Shown: positions 46,283 through 56,454, counted from the first letter of the stretch. The stretch is DNA of 64,000 nt from an uncultured Planctomycetaceae bacterium (GCA_943787265.1 CALSLT010000003.1:248001-312000), one strand, 5' to 3'. Notes: generated from the sequence alone by a model not told the origin. A program made the numbers and translations.

Positions 46283-47167
46283 GGTCGTACGGACATTCAG
46301 ACCATGTCTGTGATTAGTGCTGCGAGCCAGATGAAGTCGGCGAAGTTCGCCGGCTTTTTCTCGTAGCGTGTGGCGATGCGGCGGCAGCGTTTGATTCTTC
46401 CAAAGAATCGTTCGATGAGATTGCGGTGTTTGTAGACCGTCCTGTTGTATCTCTTTTTCTTTTTGCGTCCGGCATTTGGCTTGATACATACTTTGGCCCT
46501 GAGCTGTCGGGCACGCTTGCGGATCGCGTCTGAATCGTACGCGGCGTCAGCGATGATGGTGCCCACATCACCGCGTTTGAAGTCTTTGAGCAACTGTTCT
46601 CCCAAAGGAGCATCGCCACGTTGACCGACCGTCAGCTGGAAGGTGACAAGCCGACCGCTCCTGCCAGTTACTGCGTGAACTTTGGTCGTCAGTCCGCCAC
46701 GAGAACGGCCAAGGCAGCGTCGTTCGTCAGCGTCTTCTTTTTTTCATCTGCCAGGCGGCGTCCTGTGGAAGCGACCGGGTGAGCTTTGATGCTGGTAGAA
46801 TCGATCTGTACTTCCTGCAATTCGTCTGTCAGTCCTGACTCACCGATGGCCAGGAAAATCCGCTCCCAGACGCCTCGGGAACACCAGCGATCGTACCGCT
46901 TCCAAACCGAGTTGGGTTTTCCGTATCGACCAGGAAGATCTTCCCAGGGAATGCCAGTTTTCAGCACAAACAACACGGCGTTGATAAACAATCGATTGTT
47001 ACGACCTGTCCGCCCTGGATCACTTTTCTTTCCCGGGATCAAACTCTTGATCACATTCCACTGTTCATCGCTCAGTTCATGACGTCGGACCATCGTGCTC
47101 CTCCTTGAGACGATAGACATCCTCATTCAAACTAACGACAAACAGCAAGATGAATGTCCGTACGACC
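46283..47167 (-). mobile_element. IS5-type (IS427-like) insertion sequence with -1 frameshift
   Basis: 885 bp. GGTCGTACGGACATTCA on the left matches the reverse complement of the right end exactly (17 bp); TA flanks both sides as target duplication. Two transposase frames are joined by a slippery A7. Both neighbours are gene fragments with their N-termini missing at the IS. Confidence 0.85.
46297..47093 (-). CDS. IS427-like transposase made by -1 frameshift
   Basis: The first frame starts at ATG 47091-47093 ([20 protein letters not shown]), contains [12 protein letters not shown] and [15 protein letters not shown], and ends after [12 protein letters not shown] at 46689. The A7 run on the minus strand (46744-46738) permits a -1 shift into [20 protein letters not shown], which leads without stop to [20 protein letters not shown] and [20 protein letters not shown], ending at 46297. 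The joined protein has the complete D-D-E layout. This is the normal expression mode for such elements, so I treat it as functional, not as a pseudogene. Confidence 0.85.
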
Positions 47168-47169
47168 TA

Positions 47170-48174
47170 GACATCTCGTGGCACGCCGCACTGCAATTAC
47201 AAAACTGCTTTGGCGGAATCTATCTCGCGCCGATCGTGCTTGCTGTCAGCGTCCTTTGCCTGGAAGGTCACCTGTCCACAAAAAGCGAAACCGTTCGGCG
47301 TGTCGGATTGCTGTTGCCATTTTCTGCGATGTATCTCGCATGGTCAGGCCAAAGCGACGGCACCTTGTATGTGCGAGTCGTGGAGCAGGTCACACAGCAG
47401 TTCGCGTCGCCACTTTGGCTAACGGTAACTCTCGCCGTTTATGTTTTTACGTGTGCTGTAATCCGACGAGTTCGCAACAGCGAGATTGCCTTGTCGACGA
47501 GTCTCGTGTTACTCGCCTTTCTCGAACCAGCCGCCGCTGGTTTCCCCGGGTTCGCAAATCCATCATCGATACACCTTCTTCTAGCCGCCGGAATTCAGGT
47601 TTGGGCAGGCTGGAAGCGAAGGTCCTCGGTGAAGGTTTTAGCTGGGGGCTTATGCTGCGTCGTCATGGCCAGGTCTTTAGTCCCGGTCGATGAGGAATTT
47701 TTACGCGACGTATCAAGTTGGTATCTCACATTGGCGGCGATCCTTTTCGTCGGCCTGAGAATGAACGACTCATTTGCCCAGTTTCTCAGACACGTCGCCG
47801 CCTGGCTTCTGATGGTCACGTGCCTTGCCGTTCCCATGTCGTCCGAAGTCGGCCTTCCGAAGCTCGATAGTCTGCAGATGGCCATGCACATGGTGGGAAC
47901 GTCCGCCGCCTCCCTACTCCTTGCATGGCGCACGCGCCTTGTTCAATTTCAGACGGCGGCAATTCTGAATACAGGGGCAACAACGCTGGCAGGATCTATT
48001 CGTCTGGTTCAGATTCTACTTCGACTTCCCGGCGGAAAAGGCATTCTCTGGGCAATCGGTGGTCTGATCTGGCTCGCAATGGCGGCTATTATTAGTGCCC
48101 GCAAAGCGCGAGCAACCGTCTCGCCGCAGCCTCCGCCGAGCGACACACCGGGACTAGCAGCCCCAGAAGTGTGA
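47170..48174 (+). pseudogene. Polytopic membrane protein, N-terminus cut by IS5-type element
   Basis: The frame enters from the IS and reads DISWHAALQLQNCFGGIYLA, then about nine hydrophobic segments (YLAPIVLAVSVLCL, PLWLTVTLAVYVFTC, WLLMVTCLAVPM) and a Pro/Ala tail (PQPPPSDTPGLAAPEV). About 335 residues remain. No family recognised. The open frame upstream lies inside the IS and is not part of it. Confidence 0.6.
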
Positions 48175-48405
48175 TTCGAGAGTAAGTTCTTCAGAAGCAG
48201 GTTCGCGAATTCACCTTGCGGCAGTTGCGCAGTCGTTGAACTGGCAGAGTCGCAAGGGGACCGGCCTGTCCCGCACTGGGCATCACCTCACACAATGTCC
48301 ACGACGCACTGCAGCTTTTTTACAAAACGAAACTTGACTTTCACATTATGAATGTCGAATGTGCCTCAAATCTTAACATTATTAATAGTCGCTTGAGGAA
48401 TATTT

Positions 48406-48720
48406 GTGCCCGGTCGAGCATGGTTTGAGTTTCTGGGGGATGAGGATCTGGCGTTTGTCAGGCGTTTTGTGCTGGCATCGGGGTCTTTGAAAGAGGTCGC
48501 CAAGCAGTACGGCGTGACCTACCCGACGATCCGACTCCGGCTTGATCGGCTGATTACAAAGATCGAGGTCGTCGAGCAGAACTCCGAGGTTTCGGAATTC
48601 GAACGTCTGCTGCGAGCACAGTTCGCCGACCAGAAGCTCAGCCACGAAACATTCAAGTTGTTGCTGTCAGCTCATCTGAAAGAACAGGAAAAGTCACATG
48701 ACCAATCGGAATCTGCTTAA
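48406..48720 (+). CDS. DUF2089-family protein
   Basis: 104 residues from GTG 48406. The text WFEFLGDEDLAFVRRFVLAS, GSLKEVAKQYGVTYPTIRLR and LDRLITKIEV matches the C-terminal HTH-like half of DUF2089 proteins; the N-terminal zinc ribbon of longer members is absent. The HTH suggests a small regulator. Its stop lies 23 bases inside the next gene (start 48698), so the two are coupled. Confidence 0.8.
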   Translation: MPGRAWFEFLGDEDLAFVRRFVLASGSLKEVAKQYGVTYPTIRLRLDRLITKIEVVEQNSEVSEFERLLRAQFADQKLSHETFKLLLSAHLKEQEKSHDQSESA

Positions 48721-49851
48721 CGCAACACTGGCACTCTTCCTGACCGGCGCGGTTGCGATTGCCGAGGACCAGGTGACGACGATTCGGTGGTCGGAACTGC
48801 AAGGGACTGGCCAGCTTCCGTCTGGCGAAATCGTGCAGCCGCCGAGCGAAAGCTCTCAGCCTAGCGAAGAAGAATTGCTCATCAGCAACGAGACTGGTCA
48901 ACCTTTGACGACAAGACTGGTGACGATCGAAGAGCCTCGCATTTCAAAATTCAACTACAAGGTGCAAGGACGCATCCGCTACGAAGGCGTCGAACAGCCT
49001 GGCTATCTGGAAATGTGGAATCACTTTGCCGATGGCGGAGGTCCGTACTTCACGAAGACTCTGTCCGCCAGCGGGCCGATGGGCGTGATTCATGGATCAT
49101 CGGTCCCGCGTGATTTCGTGCTCCCTTTTCGAAGCAGCTCGCGATCCGGCATGCCGACAAAGCTGGAGATCAACCTAGTGCTTCGTCAATCTTTGGAATT
49201 GGGGTTCCCCGGTACTGTTGATTTTGAGACAAGTCTGGCAACCATGGAGGGTTGCTATGCAGAAGAAATATGTGGTTCGTTTGGCAGATAACGAACGGGA
49301 AACGCTTCTGAGCGTGGTGAAGAAGTTGAGCGGGTCATCGCAGAAAGTGCGGCGGGCACAAGTGCTCTTGAAAGCCGATGCTGATGGTCCGTGCTGGACG
49401 GACCGCAGAATCGCGGAGGCCTTTGGTTGTCGAATTAATACGGTAGAGAACATTCGGCAGCGGCCGGTGACGGAAGGTTTCGAAATTGCTTTGAATGGAA
49501 AGCCACGCGAAACGCCGCCACACGAGAAGCTCTTTGATGGTGAGCAGGAAGCGAAAGTGATTGCTCTGCGTCTGGGTAAACCGCCCAAAGGTTTTGCCAA
49601 CTGGACTCTGCGTTTGCTCGCCGAGAAAGTCGTGGAACTGAGCATCGTCGAATCGGTGAGTCACGAGACCGTTCGCCAGACGCTGAAAAAAACGGCATGA
49701 CGCGACGGAAAATTCAGTACTGGGTCATTCCACCGGAAGCGAACAGCGAGTTCGTTGCTTGTATGGAAAACGTGCTGGACACGTACGCCCTGCCTTACGA
49801 TGCAGACTTTCCAGTGCTCTGTATGGACGAGCAACCGGTGCAATTGCTTAA

Positions 49852-50783
49852 GAGGCTGACAAAGAACTGGATCTGGGTTGTTTGATTATGCGGTGTTGTT
49901 GAGGATTCTGAAGCAGATGGCAGCGAGTGCCAGGTTGTTCCAGGCGTCGATGATTGTGGCGTGTCTGTCGTAGCGGATTCTCATTCGTCTCAAACCTTTG
50001 ATCCAACTGATGGTTCGCTCGACCACCCATCGCTTTCGTCCAAGCTGGCTGCCGTGAGGTTCTTTGCGGCGACGGATGAGTGGTGTGATGCCGAGAATTC
50101 TCAGGATGTCGCGTGTTCCTTCACTATCGTAGCCGGCGTCGGCATAGAGAGTTGCTGGATGCACACGAGGGCGACCGGGCTTTCCGCCAATCGTCGGAAA
50201 CAACACAACCGTCGACAGTATCTGGCAGTGATCGCTGACGTTGGCAGCGGCCGACTGCATCACCAGAGGAGTCCCCTTCGCATCGACAAGAACCGTGTAT
50301 TTTGTGCCTGGTTTACGGCGATCAACAGGGCTGGGACCGCTGCGGTCGCCGCCGCCGAAGGCTCGGACCTGGACCGAATCGATCATGACCGTTTCCAATT
50401 GAAGTTCGTCTTTCCGCTGCAGTTCACGGAGAATCAAACGATGAACTTTCTGCCAGACGTTCGCTTCCTGCCACAACTTCAGTCGCGTCCGAGCGGTCTC
50501 GCCCGAGCACCCCATCTCGCACGGTACATCTTTCCAACGGCAGCCCACAGTCAACACAAACCAGATCACCTTGACCACCGTCGCGTGATCAATCGGCTTG
50601 CGACCGCCTTGAACTCCCGGTGGTGCTTGCGGTGGCAAAAATGAAACCACATAGTTCAAAAACGCATCCGGCAATTGTGCATCCATGATTCACTCCATTG
50701 ATGATCGGGGTTGAATACGATCATCAGGCGCAAATCTCATGCCGTTTGTCGGATGCTTCTCAAGTCAGTTCTTTGTCAGCCTC
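49852..50783 (-). mobile_element. IS5-type insertion sequence nested in IS630
   Basis: 932 bp. GAGGCTGACAAAGAACTG on the left is repeated inverted on the right; TAA is duplicated (49849-49851 and 50784-50786). Removing it with one TAA restores the IS630 reading frame. Confidence 0.9.
49886..50686 (-). CDS. IS5-family transposase (single frame)
   Basis: 266 residues, intact. PIDHATVVKVIWFVLTVGCR and WKDVPCEMGCSGETARTRLK form the N-terminal part; VMIDSVQVRAFGGG holds the first Asp, TLYADAGYDSEGTRDILRI the second, and RKRWVVERTISWIKGLRRMR the Glu with its Y-(2)-R-(3)-E-like context. Different from the two-frame element at 46283. Confidence 0.9.
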   Translation of the reverse strand: MDAQLPDAFLNYVVSFLPPQAPPGVQGGRKPIDHATVVKVIWFVLTVGCRWKDVPCEMGCSGETARTRLKLWQEANVWQKVHRLILRELQRKDELQLETVMIDSVQVRAFGGGDRSGPSPVDRRKPGTKYTVLVDAKGTPLVMQSAAANVSDHCQILSTVVLFPTIGGKPGRPRVHPATLYADAGYDSEGTRDILRILGITPLIRRRKEPHGSQLGRKRWVVERTISWIKGLRRMRIRYDRHATIIDAWNNLALAAICFRILNNTA

Positions 50784-51439
50784 TAAGGAAACTCGCGTCC
50801 CGATCGCTGCCAGTAGACAGCATCCACGCCGTGTTGACTACGAATACGAACGCAACCGCCAGCATTTTCATGTTCACCGAACCACTTTCCGGCTGGCGCA
50901 CGGTGCATGTTCGCAAGCAACGCACCAAGGTCGATTGGGCTGTTGAGATGGAAGAACTTCTCCGCACGCGATACGCGAATGCACAAAAAGTGATTCTGGT
51001 CTGCGACAATCTGAATACGCACACCATGGGAGCTTTCTACGAAGCCTTTCCCGCCGACAAAGCTCGCGAGCTCGTCCGTCGCCTGGATTTTCGCTTCACT
51101 CCAAAGCACGGCAGTTGGCTGCCCCTTAATCATGAACAGGGCTCAGAGAACGAACTCAGCTCCATGACGCGTCAGTGCCTGAAGGATCGCCGCATCGTAG
51201 ATATCGACGAACTTCGAACAGAAACGAATGCCTGGTCCGCTGCCAGCAACGACAGGCAGCGAGGTGTCGATTGGCAATTCACAATCGACAACGCACGCAC
51301 CAAGCTCAAATCCCTCTACCCGCAAATCAAAGTATGACGAAGCACTAGCTCAATTCCAAACCTGTAACGAACGCGGCGACACGTTGCTCTGCTCTGACTG
51401 GAGATTCCTGTGATGTCTAGTTTTGGTATCACTTGACGG

Positions 51440-52255
51440 GTGGCTGCGGCTGCTCTGCTGGGAACATGGATTTCGCCCGTTTGGGCGGAGAACTACGCAA
51501 TGTCCGGAAAGCGGGCGGGTGAAGAACGCAGTGACAATGGCCTGAGTATGAAAGTCGTGTGGATCCCTTCCGGTAGTTTCTCGATGGGCAGCCCGACGTC
51601 TGAAAAAGATCACGAAGATGATGAAGATCAAGTGCGTGTGACTTTGACGAAAGGCTTCTGGCAGGGAAAGTACGAGGTCACTCAGTCGGAGTGGACTCGG
51701 ATCATGGGTACGCAGCCGTGGTCCGGGGAAACGAACGTCAAGGAAGGAGCCACTTATCCGGCGCAGTACGTGAGTTGGGGTGCTGCTGTGGAATTCTGTC
51801 TGAAGCTGACGGAGCTGGAACGTCGCGCCGGACGTTTGCCCCAAGGCTGGGAATACACACTGCCGACGGAAGCTCAGTGGGAATACGCATGCCGGGCTGG
51901 GACGTCGACGGCCTATAGCTTTGGCGGGAGTGACACGAGTTACTCGACCATCAGCGACTACGCCTGGTGGGGTAACGCAGGATTTGCTCATCAGGTCGGC
52001 CAGAAACGGGCGAACCCATGGAAACTGCACGACATGTACGGCAATGTCGTAGAATGGTGCAACGACTGGTACGCGGAAAGGTTGCCTGGCGGAACGGATC
52101 CACGCGGTCCGTCTTCGGGTTTGGAACGGGCAACCCGAGGTGGTGGTTGGGGCTCCGCGCCGCAGTTCGTGCGGTCTGCAAACCGCAGCAAAGTTTCTCC
52201 AGACTACCGGAGCGACCGCGTGGGTTTTCGTGTGCTCCGCTGTTCCATCAAGTAA
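51440..52255 (+). CDS. Formylglycine-generating-enzyme-like (SUMF1/FGE domain) exported protein
   Basis: 271 residues if started at GTG 51440. FGE-fold signatures: NGLSMKVVWIPSGSFSMGSP, FWQGKYEVTQSEWTRIMGT, YTLPTEAQWEYACRAGTSTA, DMYGNVVEWCNDWYAERLPG and ATRGGGWGSAPQFVRSANRS with GFRV at the end. The catalytic Cys pair of true sulfatase-activating FGE is not evident, so a structural or ligand-binding role is as likely. The natural start is probably ATG 51413, overlapping the previous stop; in that frame seven codons (MSSFGIT) lead to a TGA at 51434-51436 before RVAAAALLGTWISPVWA, a signal peptide. The TGA looks like a nonsense mutation unless GTG is used. Confidence 0.8.
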   Translation: MAAAALLGTWISPVWAENYAMSGKRAGEERSDNGLSMKVVWIPSGSFSMGSPTSEKDHEDDEDQVRVTLTKGFWQGKYEVTQSEWTRIMGTQPWSGETNVKEGATYPAQYVSWGAAVEFCLKLTELERRAGRLPQGWEYTLPTEAQWEYACRAGTSTAYSFGGSDTSYSTISDYAWWGNAGFAHQVGQKRANPWKLHDMYGNVVEWCNDWYAERLPGGTDPRGPSSGLERATRGGGWGSAPQFVRSANRSKVSPDYRSDRVGFRVLRCSIK

Positions 52256-52758
52256 AGCTGCCGGAGGCGGAATCAGGCAAGCGGGTGAAGCCCGTAGCGA
52301 AGTCTGATGAGCAAATGTCGCTGAATGAGATGTGACAACACGACCGGAGGGCTTGAGGATGAGCAACACGAATCAGGACGGAATCATCTGCTCGAAATGC
52401 GAATACCCGTAGTACAAAGTGATCAAGACACGATCACGGCAGAAGCGTTGAAATACGGAATTCGTAACGTGTTGCTGAGAGTCCAACTGCCGCGTCGATG
52501 TTCGCCTTCGATTGTGTTTTCTGACGGGCTCTCGAAACAGCTCCATAATGATTCGAGGAGCTTCCGCCAAACACCGGCGCGTGACCAACATGATTCATTG
52601 GTGATTCTGCTTCGTGCGTTCGGTGGAGGTGCGACCGAATGTGTTTAATTGCAAGTTGAGACTGCGCCGGCGTTGTCGCCCACCGCGGTATCGAGACACT
52701 GCCCGTAATACCCTTGAACGTCATGAACGTGGAATTCAACGGCCTCACGGAGAAAAGA
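52256..52758. other. Mostly gene-free stretch with a possible zinc-ribbon remnant
   Basis: From 52359 the plus frame reads MSNTNQDGIICSKCEYP, TAG, then YKVIKTRSRQKR and TGA. CSKCEYP..YKVIKTRSR recalls NrdR-like zinc-ribbon openings, so this may be a decayed small gene; the second Cys pair is not found. Nothing else is supported here. Confidence 0.35.
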
Positions 52759-53226
52759 ATGAACATGGGACATCAACGCAGCCCGATCGTGCGGTCGCTC
52801 TGGACTGTGTTTGTCTTGCTCCTGTTTGCTGTCTGGTGGGGAGGACTCACTTTTTACGCTGCCATCGTTGTCCCGATCGGCACGGAACTAATTGGCGCAT
52901 CCGAGCAGGGATTCGTCACGCAGCAGGTCACTCAATGGCACAACGCGGTGCTGACTGCAATGTCCGTGTGCCTGGTGATCTAGGCGTGGCGGCAGAGGCG
53001 GTGGCAGCTATGGACTGTCGTCTGCGGGCTGGCCGTGATCGACGCGGCCCTGTTTTATCAGCACCAGGAACTGTCGGGATTGATCAGTTTCCGAGACCAG
53101 AGCATCTCCGATGGTTTCTACTCGCAACACGCTATCTACCTTTGGCTCACGACGATTGAATGGGCCATCGGATTGACAATCCCGTTCCTCGTTTTGTCTG
53201 GTTCTGAAGAGGTGTGCTCAACTTGA
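52759..53226 (+). pseudogene. Four-segment membrane protein with an in-frame amber stop
   Basis: ATG 52759 has GGAG upstream. The frame reads SLWTVFVLLLFAVWWGGLTF, then a periplasmic loop and HNAVLTAMSVCLVI, a TAG at 52981-52983, and continues in the same frame with AWRQRRWQLWTVVCGLAVID and [20 protein letters not shown] to 53226. A TGG to TAG change (Trp to stop) explains it. About 155 residues intact; it resembles DUF4149-like small membrane proteins. Possibly read through at a low level. Confidence 0.65.
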
Positions 53227-53309
53227 TCCGTCTGCGATTCTCCTTCCTGCACTCGGTGGAGGCGCGACCGATGGTTCGAAAATCGATGACGAAGTCCACC
53301 CGGTTTTGT
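53227..53309. other. Short 3' exon side of the group II intron
   Basis: No feature supported between the membrane-protein pseudogene and the intron 3' end. Confidence 0.4.
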
Positions 53310-53422
53310 GTAGAGTCGAGATGTGGCGCGGTGGTTTAGGTGTTGGCTTTGTCTGTTGCCGGCACTTTCGATTACCGGTGCCCTAAGATCCTTCACCCTG
53401 CTCCGTTTCCACATCCCGCTCA

Positions 53423-53459
<37 letters not shown>

Positions 53460-53481
53460 GGACAAAGAATCACGCTGACGC

Positions 53482-54795
53482 TCACGAGAAGTTACCCTTC
53501 ATCCGTTTTAGTCGGACAAGACCAAGCTCATCGTACAAGTACTCGGCAGAGAATCGTGATATTCCTGCCCCTCGTACCTTGTGCTTCTGGCATAACCACT
53601 GGCGGAGCCTACGGACGGTGTGGTAGTCCACGGCACCATAGGCTTCGCTCACCGGACCACGGGAGAAGTAGTTGGACCAACCGGTCAACTTGCGGTTGAT
53701 GGCGGCTACTTGCTTCTCCACGTCCTTGAGCAACCATCGGCGACTTGTCATCTCGCTGATCTCCCGGCAAAGCCGTTGGACCTTCTTCTTCGACGGACGC
53801 GTGCCGATGTAGGCACGTCCCGTCTTCGGCGAGTAACGGCGGCCGAGGGTGTAACCCAGGAAGTCGAACGATTCGTCTGGCAGCTTGCAGAGTTGCGTTT
53901 TGGTTTCGTTCACCGTCAGCTTCAACTGATCCATTATGTTCCGCATGACGTGCATGGCCTCGTCGGCCGTGCCGCGGCAGCAGATCACAAAATCATCAGC
54001 GTAATTGACGATTCTGGCACCTAGACGTTGCTGGTGTCCCAACGTTTTCCAACCCAGGATGAACCTTCGCATGTAGAGGTTTGAAAGCAGCGGCGAGATC
54101 GGAGCCCCTTGCGGGCAACCCCGACGCTCGTCTTTGTTCCGAGTCGTTCGATGGCGACGCCCACGATCATCGATCTCTTCCACCGATGTTTCGAGCCACA
54201 TCTTGATCAGACGTAACATTTGCTGATCGCTGATGCGGCGCGATAACGATTTCAAGAGTTCTGGATGTGGGATCGTATCGAAATAGCCGGACAAATCTGC
54301 GTCCACGACCTCCGTATAGCCTGAGTTCAACAGCGAGTGGACTTGGCGAACCGCGTCCAATGCACTGCGTCCAGGTCGGTAAGCGTGTTGCTCCGGCTGC
54401 AGGTCGGCCTCGAAGATCGGCTCCAGGACCAGCACTGCTGCCATCATCACCACACGGTCTTTAATCGTTGGGATTCCCAACGGTCTCTGCTTGCCATCCG
54501 GTTTGGGAATATAAACTCGCCGCACCGGACTGGGACGATACGTTTTCGTCCTGAGTTCTTCCTCCAGTTCACCCAGCCACTTCTTCACACCGTAGTCCTT
54601 GAGGTCGTCGAACGTCTGACCGTCAACGCCCGCCGCCCCACCATTAGTTTGGCAGCGACGGTGAGCCATCCACAGCACATCGGCTCGGAACACCTTGTCG
54701 TACAACGTGTAGAAACGAAATCTGGGCGATCCCTTCGCTTTGGCGTGCAACGCATCCTGTAGTTTCTGAACCTTTGGTAGAGTTGGTAGGCTCAT
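53482..54795 (-). CDS. ltrA: Group II intron reverse transcriptase/maturase
   Basis: 437 residues from ATG 54793-54795 ([20 protein letters not shown]). RT motifs in order: [72 protein letters not shown] (the YADD active site), [20 protein letters not shown], and the maturase-type tail around [20 protein letters not shown]. Domain X is short and no C-terminal endonuclease is seen. It splices the intron and copies it into DNA. The symbol marks the family. Confidence 0.92.
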   Translation of the reverse strand: MSLPTLPKVQKLQDALHAKAKGSPRFRFYTLYDKVFRADVLWMAHRRCQTNGGAAGVDGQTFDDLKDYGVKKWLGELEEELRTKTYRPSPVRRVYIPKPDGKQRPLGIPTIKDRVVMMAAVLVLEPIFEADLQPEQHAYRPGRSALDAVRQVHSLLNSGYTEVVDADLSGYFDTIPHPELLKSLSRRISDQQMLRLIKMWLETSVEEIDDRGRRHRTTRNKDERRGCPQGAPISPLLSNLYMRRFILGWKTLGHQQRLGARIVNYADDFVICCRGTADEAMHVMRNIMDQLKLTVNETKTQLCKLPDESFDFLGYTLGRRYSPKTGRAYIGTRPSKKKVQRLCREISEMTSRRWLLKDVEKQVAAINRKLTGWSNYFSRGPVSEAYGAVDYHTVRRLRQWLCQKHKVRGAGISRFSAEYLYDELGLVRLKRMKGNFS

Positions 54796-55364
54796 TGCCA
54801 ATCTCACAGCTCTCTCGCCACTTCGTGCGTTAACCTTGAACTAAGGCCCCTTCGCTCGACCAGCATTACCCGGCGTCATCACTACTACGGGCCTCTCCGT
54901 CACCTCACACGACCGAGCCTGCTCGTCACCGAGTTCTCGTTGAGGGTCACTCGCCCTCATCGCCGAGGCTTCCCGTGTTGCCTGTCGATTCTTCTTCCAC
55001 ACATGCCATCGCCAATACCCCGGTGGGACCAGTCGAGACTTGTTCGCTCGTTACTCGACCAGCGGCGGCCTTCCCCATCGGTCGGGCGGGTCGGCTCCCA
55101 CATTAGCCGTTTCGAGGATTGCTCAGCGTTTACTCACGTTATGGCCTGCGTGTTTGCTGACTCCCTGAAGGAGCCTTTTCCAAGAGTGCTTCAGTCCAAA
55201 TCGTTACCTCATTGAACCGCCCCTGGTGCTTCCGGTCGGAGCGAAAAGTTACCGGGTGGGATTTGCACCCACTAGAATCAACACGCCTTTCACGGCACAC
55301 CGACCGACGCGCCGAAAATTGACTACAGGTTAGATGTTGATGTGCGGTTTGCGTTGTCGTCACT

Positions 55365-56454
55365 CGGTGGTCTGCAATCCGAAACGCAATATTTTGAGGT
55401 GAGATCGGGGTTGGTTGCTGGAGCCTTTTCGAGAAGATGGCGTGTGTGTTTGAAACGTCCTTTTGGGAAGGGAGTCCCAACGATGGCACGTCATTTGACG
55501 ATGGAAGATCGAGACCGGATTGCGGAATTGAAACATCGAGGAGCCAGGCAGAACGCGATTGCACGAGCGTTGAAACGCAGCCCTTCTACGATTTGCCGCG
55601 AGCTGAAGCGTAACGGTTCGGACGGTGAGTACCTGGCAGGACAGGCTCAGCAGCATGCGGAGAATCGACGCCGTGAACGCCCCATTCTGCGGAAGATGGA
55701 CGACCCCGAAATCAAGGCATCAGTGTGCCTGAGGCTGAAGCAGTACTGGTCGCCAGAGCAAATTGACGGGCGTCTGAAACGCCTGGCTTCTGGGCAGCGC
55801 GTGGTGAGCGCTCGGACGATCTACAACTGGATCAACAGTAGGGATGACCCCAGAATCTGGCGTAAGTTTCTGAGGAACCGTGGAAAACGAGGATTTCGCC
55901 CCAGAAGGCCCGATCGAATTGGCGCCCTGATTAAAGATCGTCCGAGAGTAATTGAAGACCGCTCACGGCTCGGTGATTTCGAGGGCGATACCGTGCTTGG
56001 ATCGGCAAACAGTGGAGGTCTGGTAACACTGGTCGACCGCAAATCTCGCTACACCATTATTGCCAAAATCCAATCCAAGCACGCCGACCACGTCTACCAG
56101 AGGATCAGAAAACGTCTGAAGAAGCTCGACCCGAATCTCCGACACAGTGTGACGTTTGACAACGGAACCGAGTTCACCAACTGTAAACGACTGCGAAGAT
56201 ACCCCCGCATCGAGTTGTATGTGGCTGACCCAGGCCGACCACATCAACGCGGTACAAATGAGAATACCAATGGCCTGATTCGACAGTTTTATCCCAAGGG
56301 GACTCACTTTCGAAGAATCACCCATCACCACGTGCATGCGGTTCAAAACCGGCTCAACAACCGCCCGCGAGCGTGTCTTGATTACCAGACTCCAAACGAA
56401 GTTTTCCTCGCCGAGCCCACGCCCGAAAATTGCAACTGAGATTGCAGACCACCG
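55365..56454 (+). mobile_element. IS30-family insertion sequence (copy 2)
   Basis: CGGTGGTCTGCAATC on the left and its reverse complement on the right are the terminal repeats; similarity continues weakly inward. It carries one transposase on the plus strand. No target duplication is evident. Only 64 bp separate it from the intron 5' end. It is a different subtype from the IS30 element at 25503. Confidence 0.8.
55483..56439 (+). CDS. IS30-family transposase
   Basis: 318 residues from ATG 55483, with GGGAGT upstream. The HTH is RQNAIARALKRSPSTICREL. The DDE core has LGDFEGDTVLGSANSGGLVT, VTFDNGTEFTNCKRL and RGTNENTNGLIRQFYPKGTH, the last with the Glu. The C-terminus (VQNRLNNRPRACLDYQTPNE) is complete, unlike the first copy. 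Confidence 0.92.
   Translation: MARHLTMEDRDRIAELKHRGARQNAIARALKRSPSTICRELKRNGSDGEYLAGQAQQHAENRRRERPILRKMDDPEIKASVCLRLKQYWSPEQIDGRLKRLASGQRVVSARTIYNWINSRDDPRIWRKFLRNRGKRGFRPRRPDRIGALIKDRPRVIEDRSRLGDFEGDTVLGSANSGGLVTLVDRKSRYTIIAKIQSKHADHVYQRIRKRLKKLDPNLRHSVTFDNGTEFTNCKRLRRYPRIELYVADPGRPHQRGTNENTNGLIRQFYPKGTHFRRITHHHVHAVQNRLNNRPRACLDYQTPNEVFLAEPTPENCN

Larger units (their letters stand above)
49257..51337 (+). pseudogene. IS630-family transposase, interrupted and frameshifted
   Basis: The first frame (ATG 49257, GGAGG upstream) has an HTH region (WTDRRIAEAFGCRINTVENI) and ends ETVRQTLKKTA at 49700. The next frame from 49697 continues KIQYWVIPPEANSEFVACME and VLCMDEQPVQLLK, the first DDE Asp; a short overlap like this is normal for two-frame IS630 elements. 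The IS5-type element is inserted after LLK. Removing it gives ETRVPIAASRQHPRRVDYEY. A loss of about five bases near 50850 follows, then SIFMFTEPLSGWRTVHV, VILVCDNLNTHTMGAF and a degraded last motif (SWLPLNHEQ instead of SWLNIAE). Confidence 0.75.
49178..51345 (+). mobile_element. IS630-family insertion sequence, itself carrying an IS5-type element
   Basis: GTGCTTCGTCA on the left matches TGACGAAGCAC on the right; TA is duplicated at 49176-49177 and 51346-51347, as in the family. Without the nested element at 49852-50783 (and one TAA) the IS is about 1.2 kb, the usual size. Confidence 0.9.
48698..51413 (+). pseudogene. Exported protein interrupted by IS630 (with nested IS5-type)
   Basis: The gene starts at ATG 48698 with a signal peptide (LNATLALFLTGAVAIAEDQV) and runs to the TA at 49176-49177. 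After removing 49178-51347 (the IS and one TA) it continues in frame at 51348 with AQFQTCNERGDTLLCSDWRF and L, stop at 51411-51413. The rebuilt protein has 181 residues, including NYKVQGRIRYEGVEQPGYLE and a late Cys pair. Unknown family, probably a periplasmic or surface partner in the DUF2089 - this - FGE-like operon; the next ATG overlaps its stop (TGATG). The interruption is recent, as no other lesion is seen. Confidence 0.8.

Noticed and set aside
47095..47169. N-terminal extension of the membrane protein
   Set aside because: This part of the frame lies inside the IS5-type element and its terminal repeat.
48698..49291. A 197-codon uninterrupted form of the secreted protein
   Set aside because: Its last 37 codons lie in the IS630 end; the true C-terminus is found after the IS at 51348.
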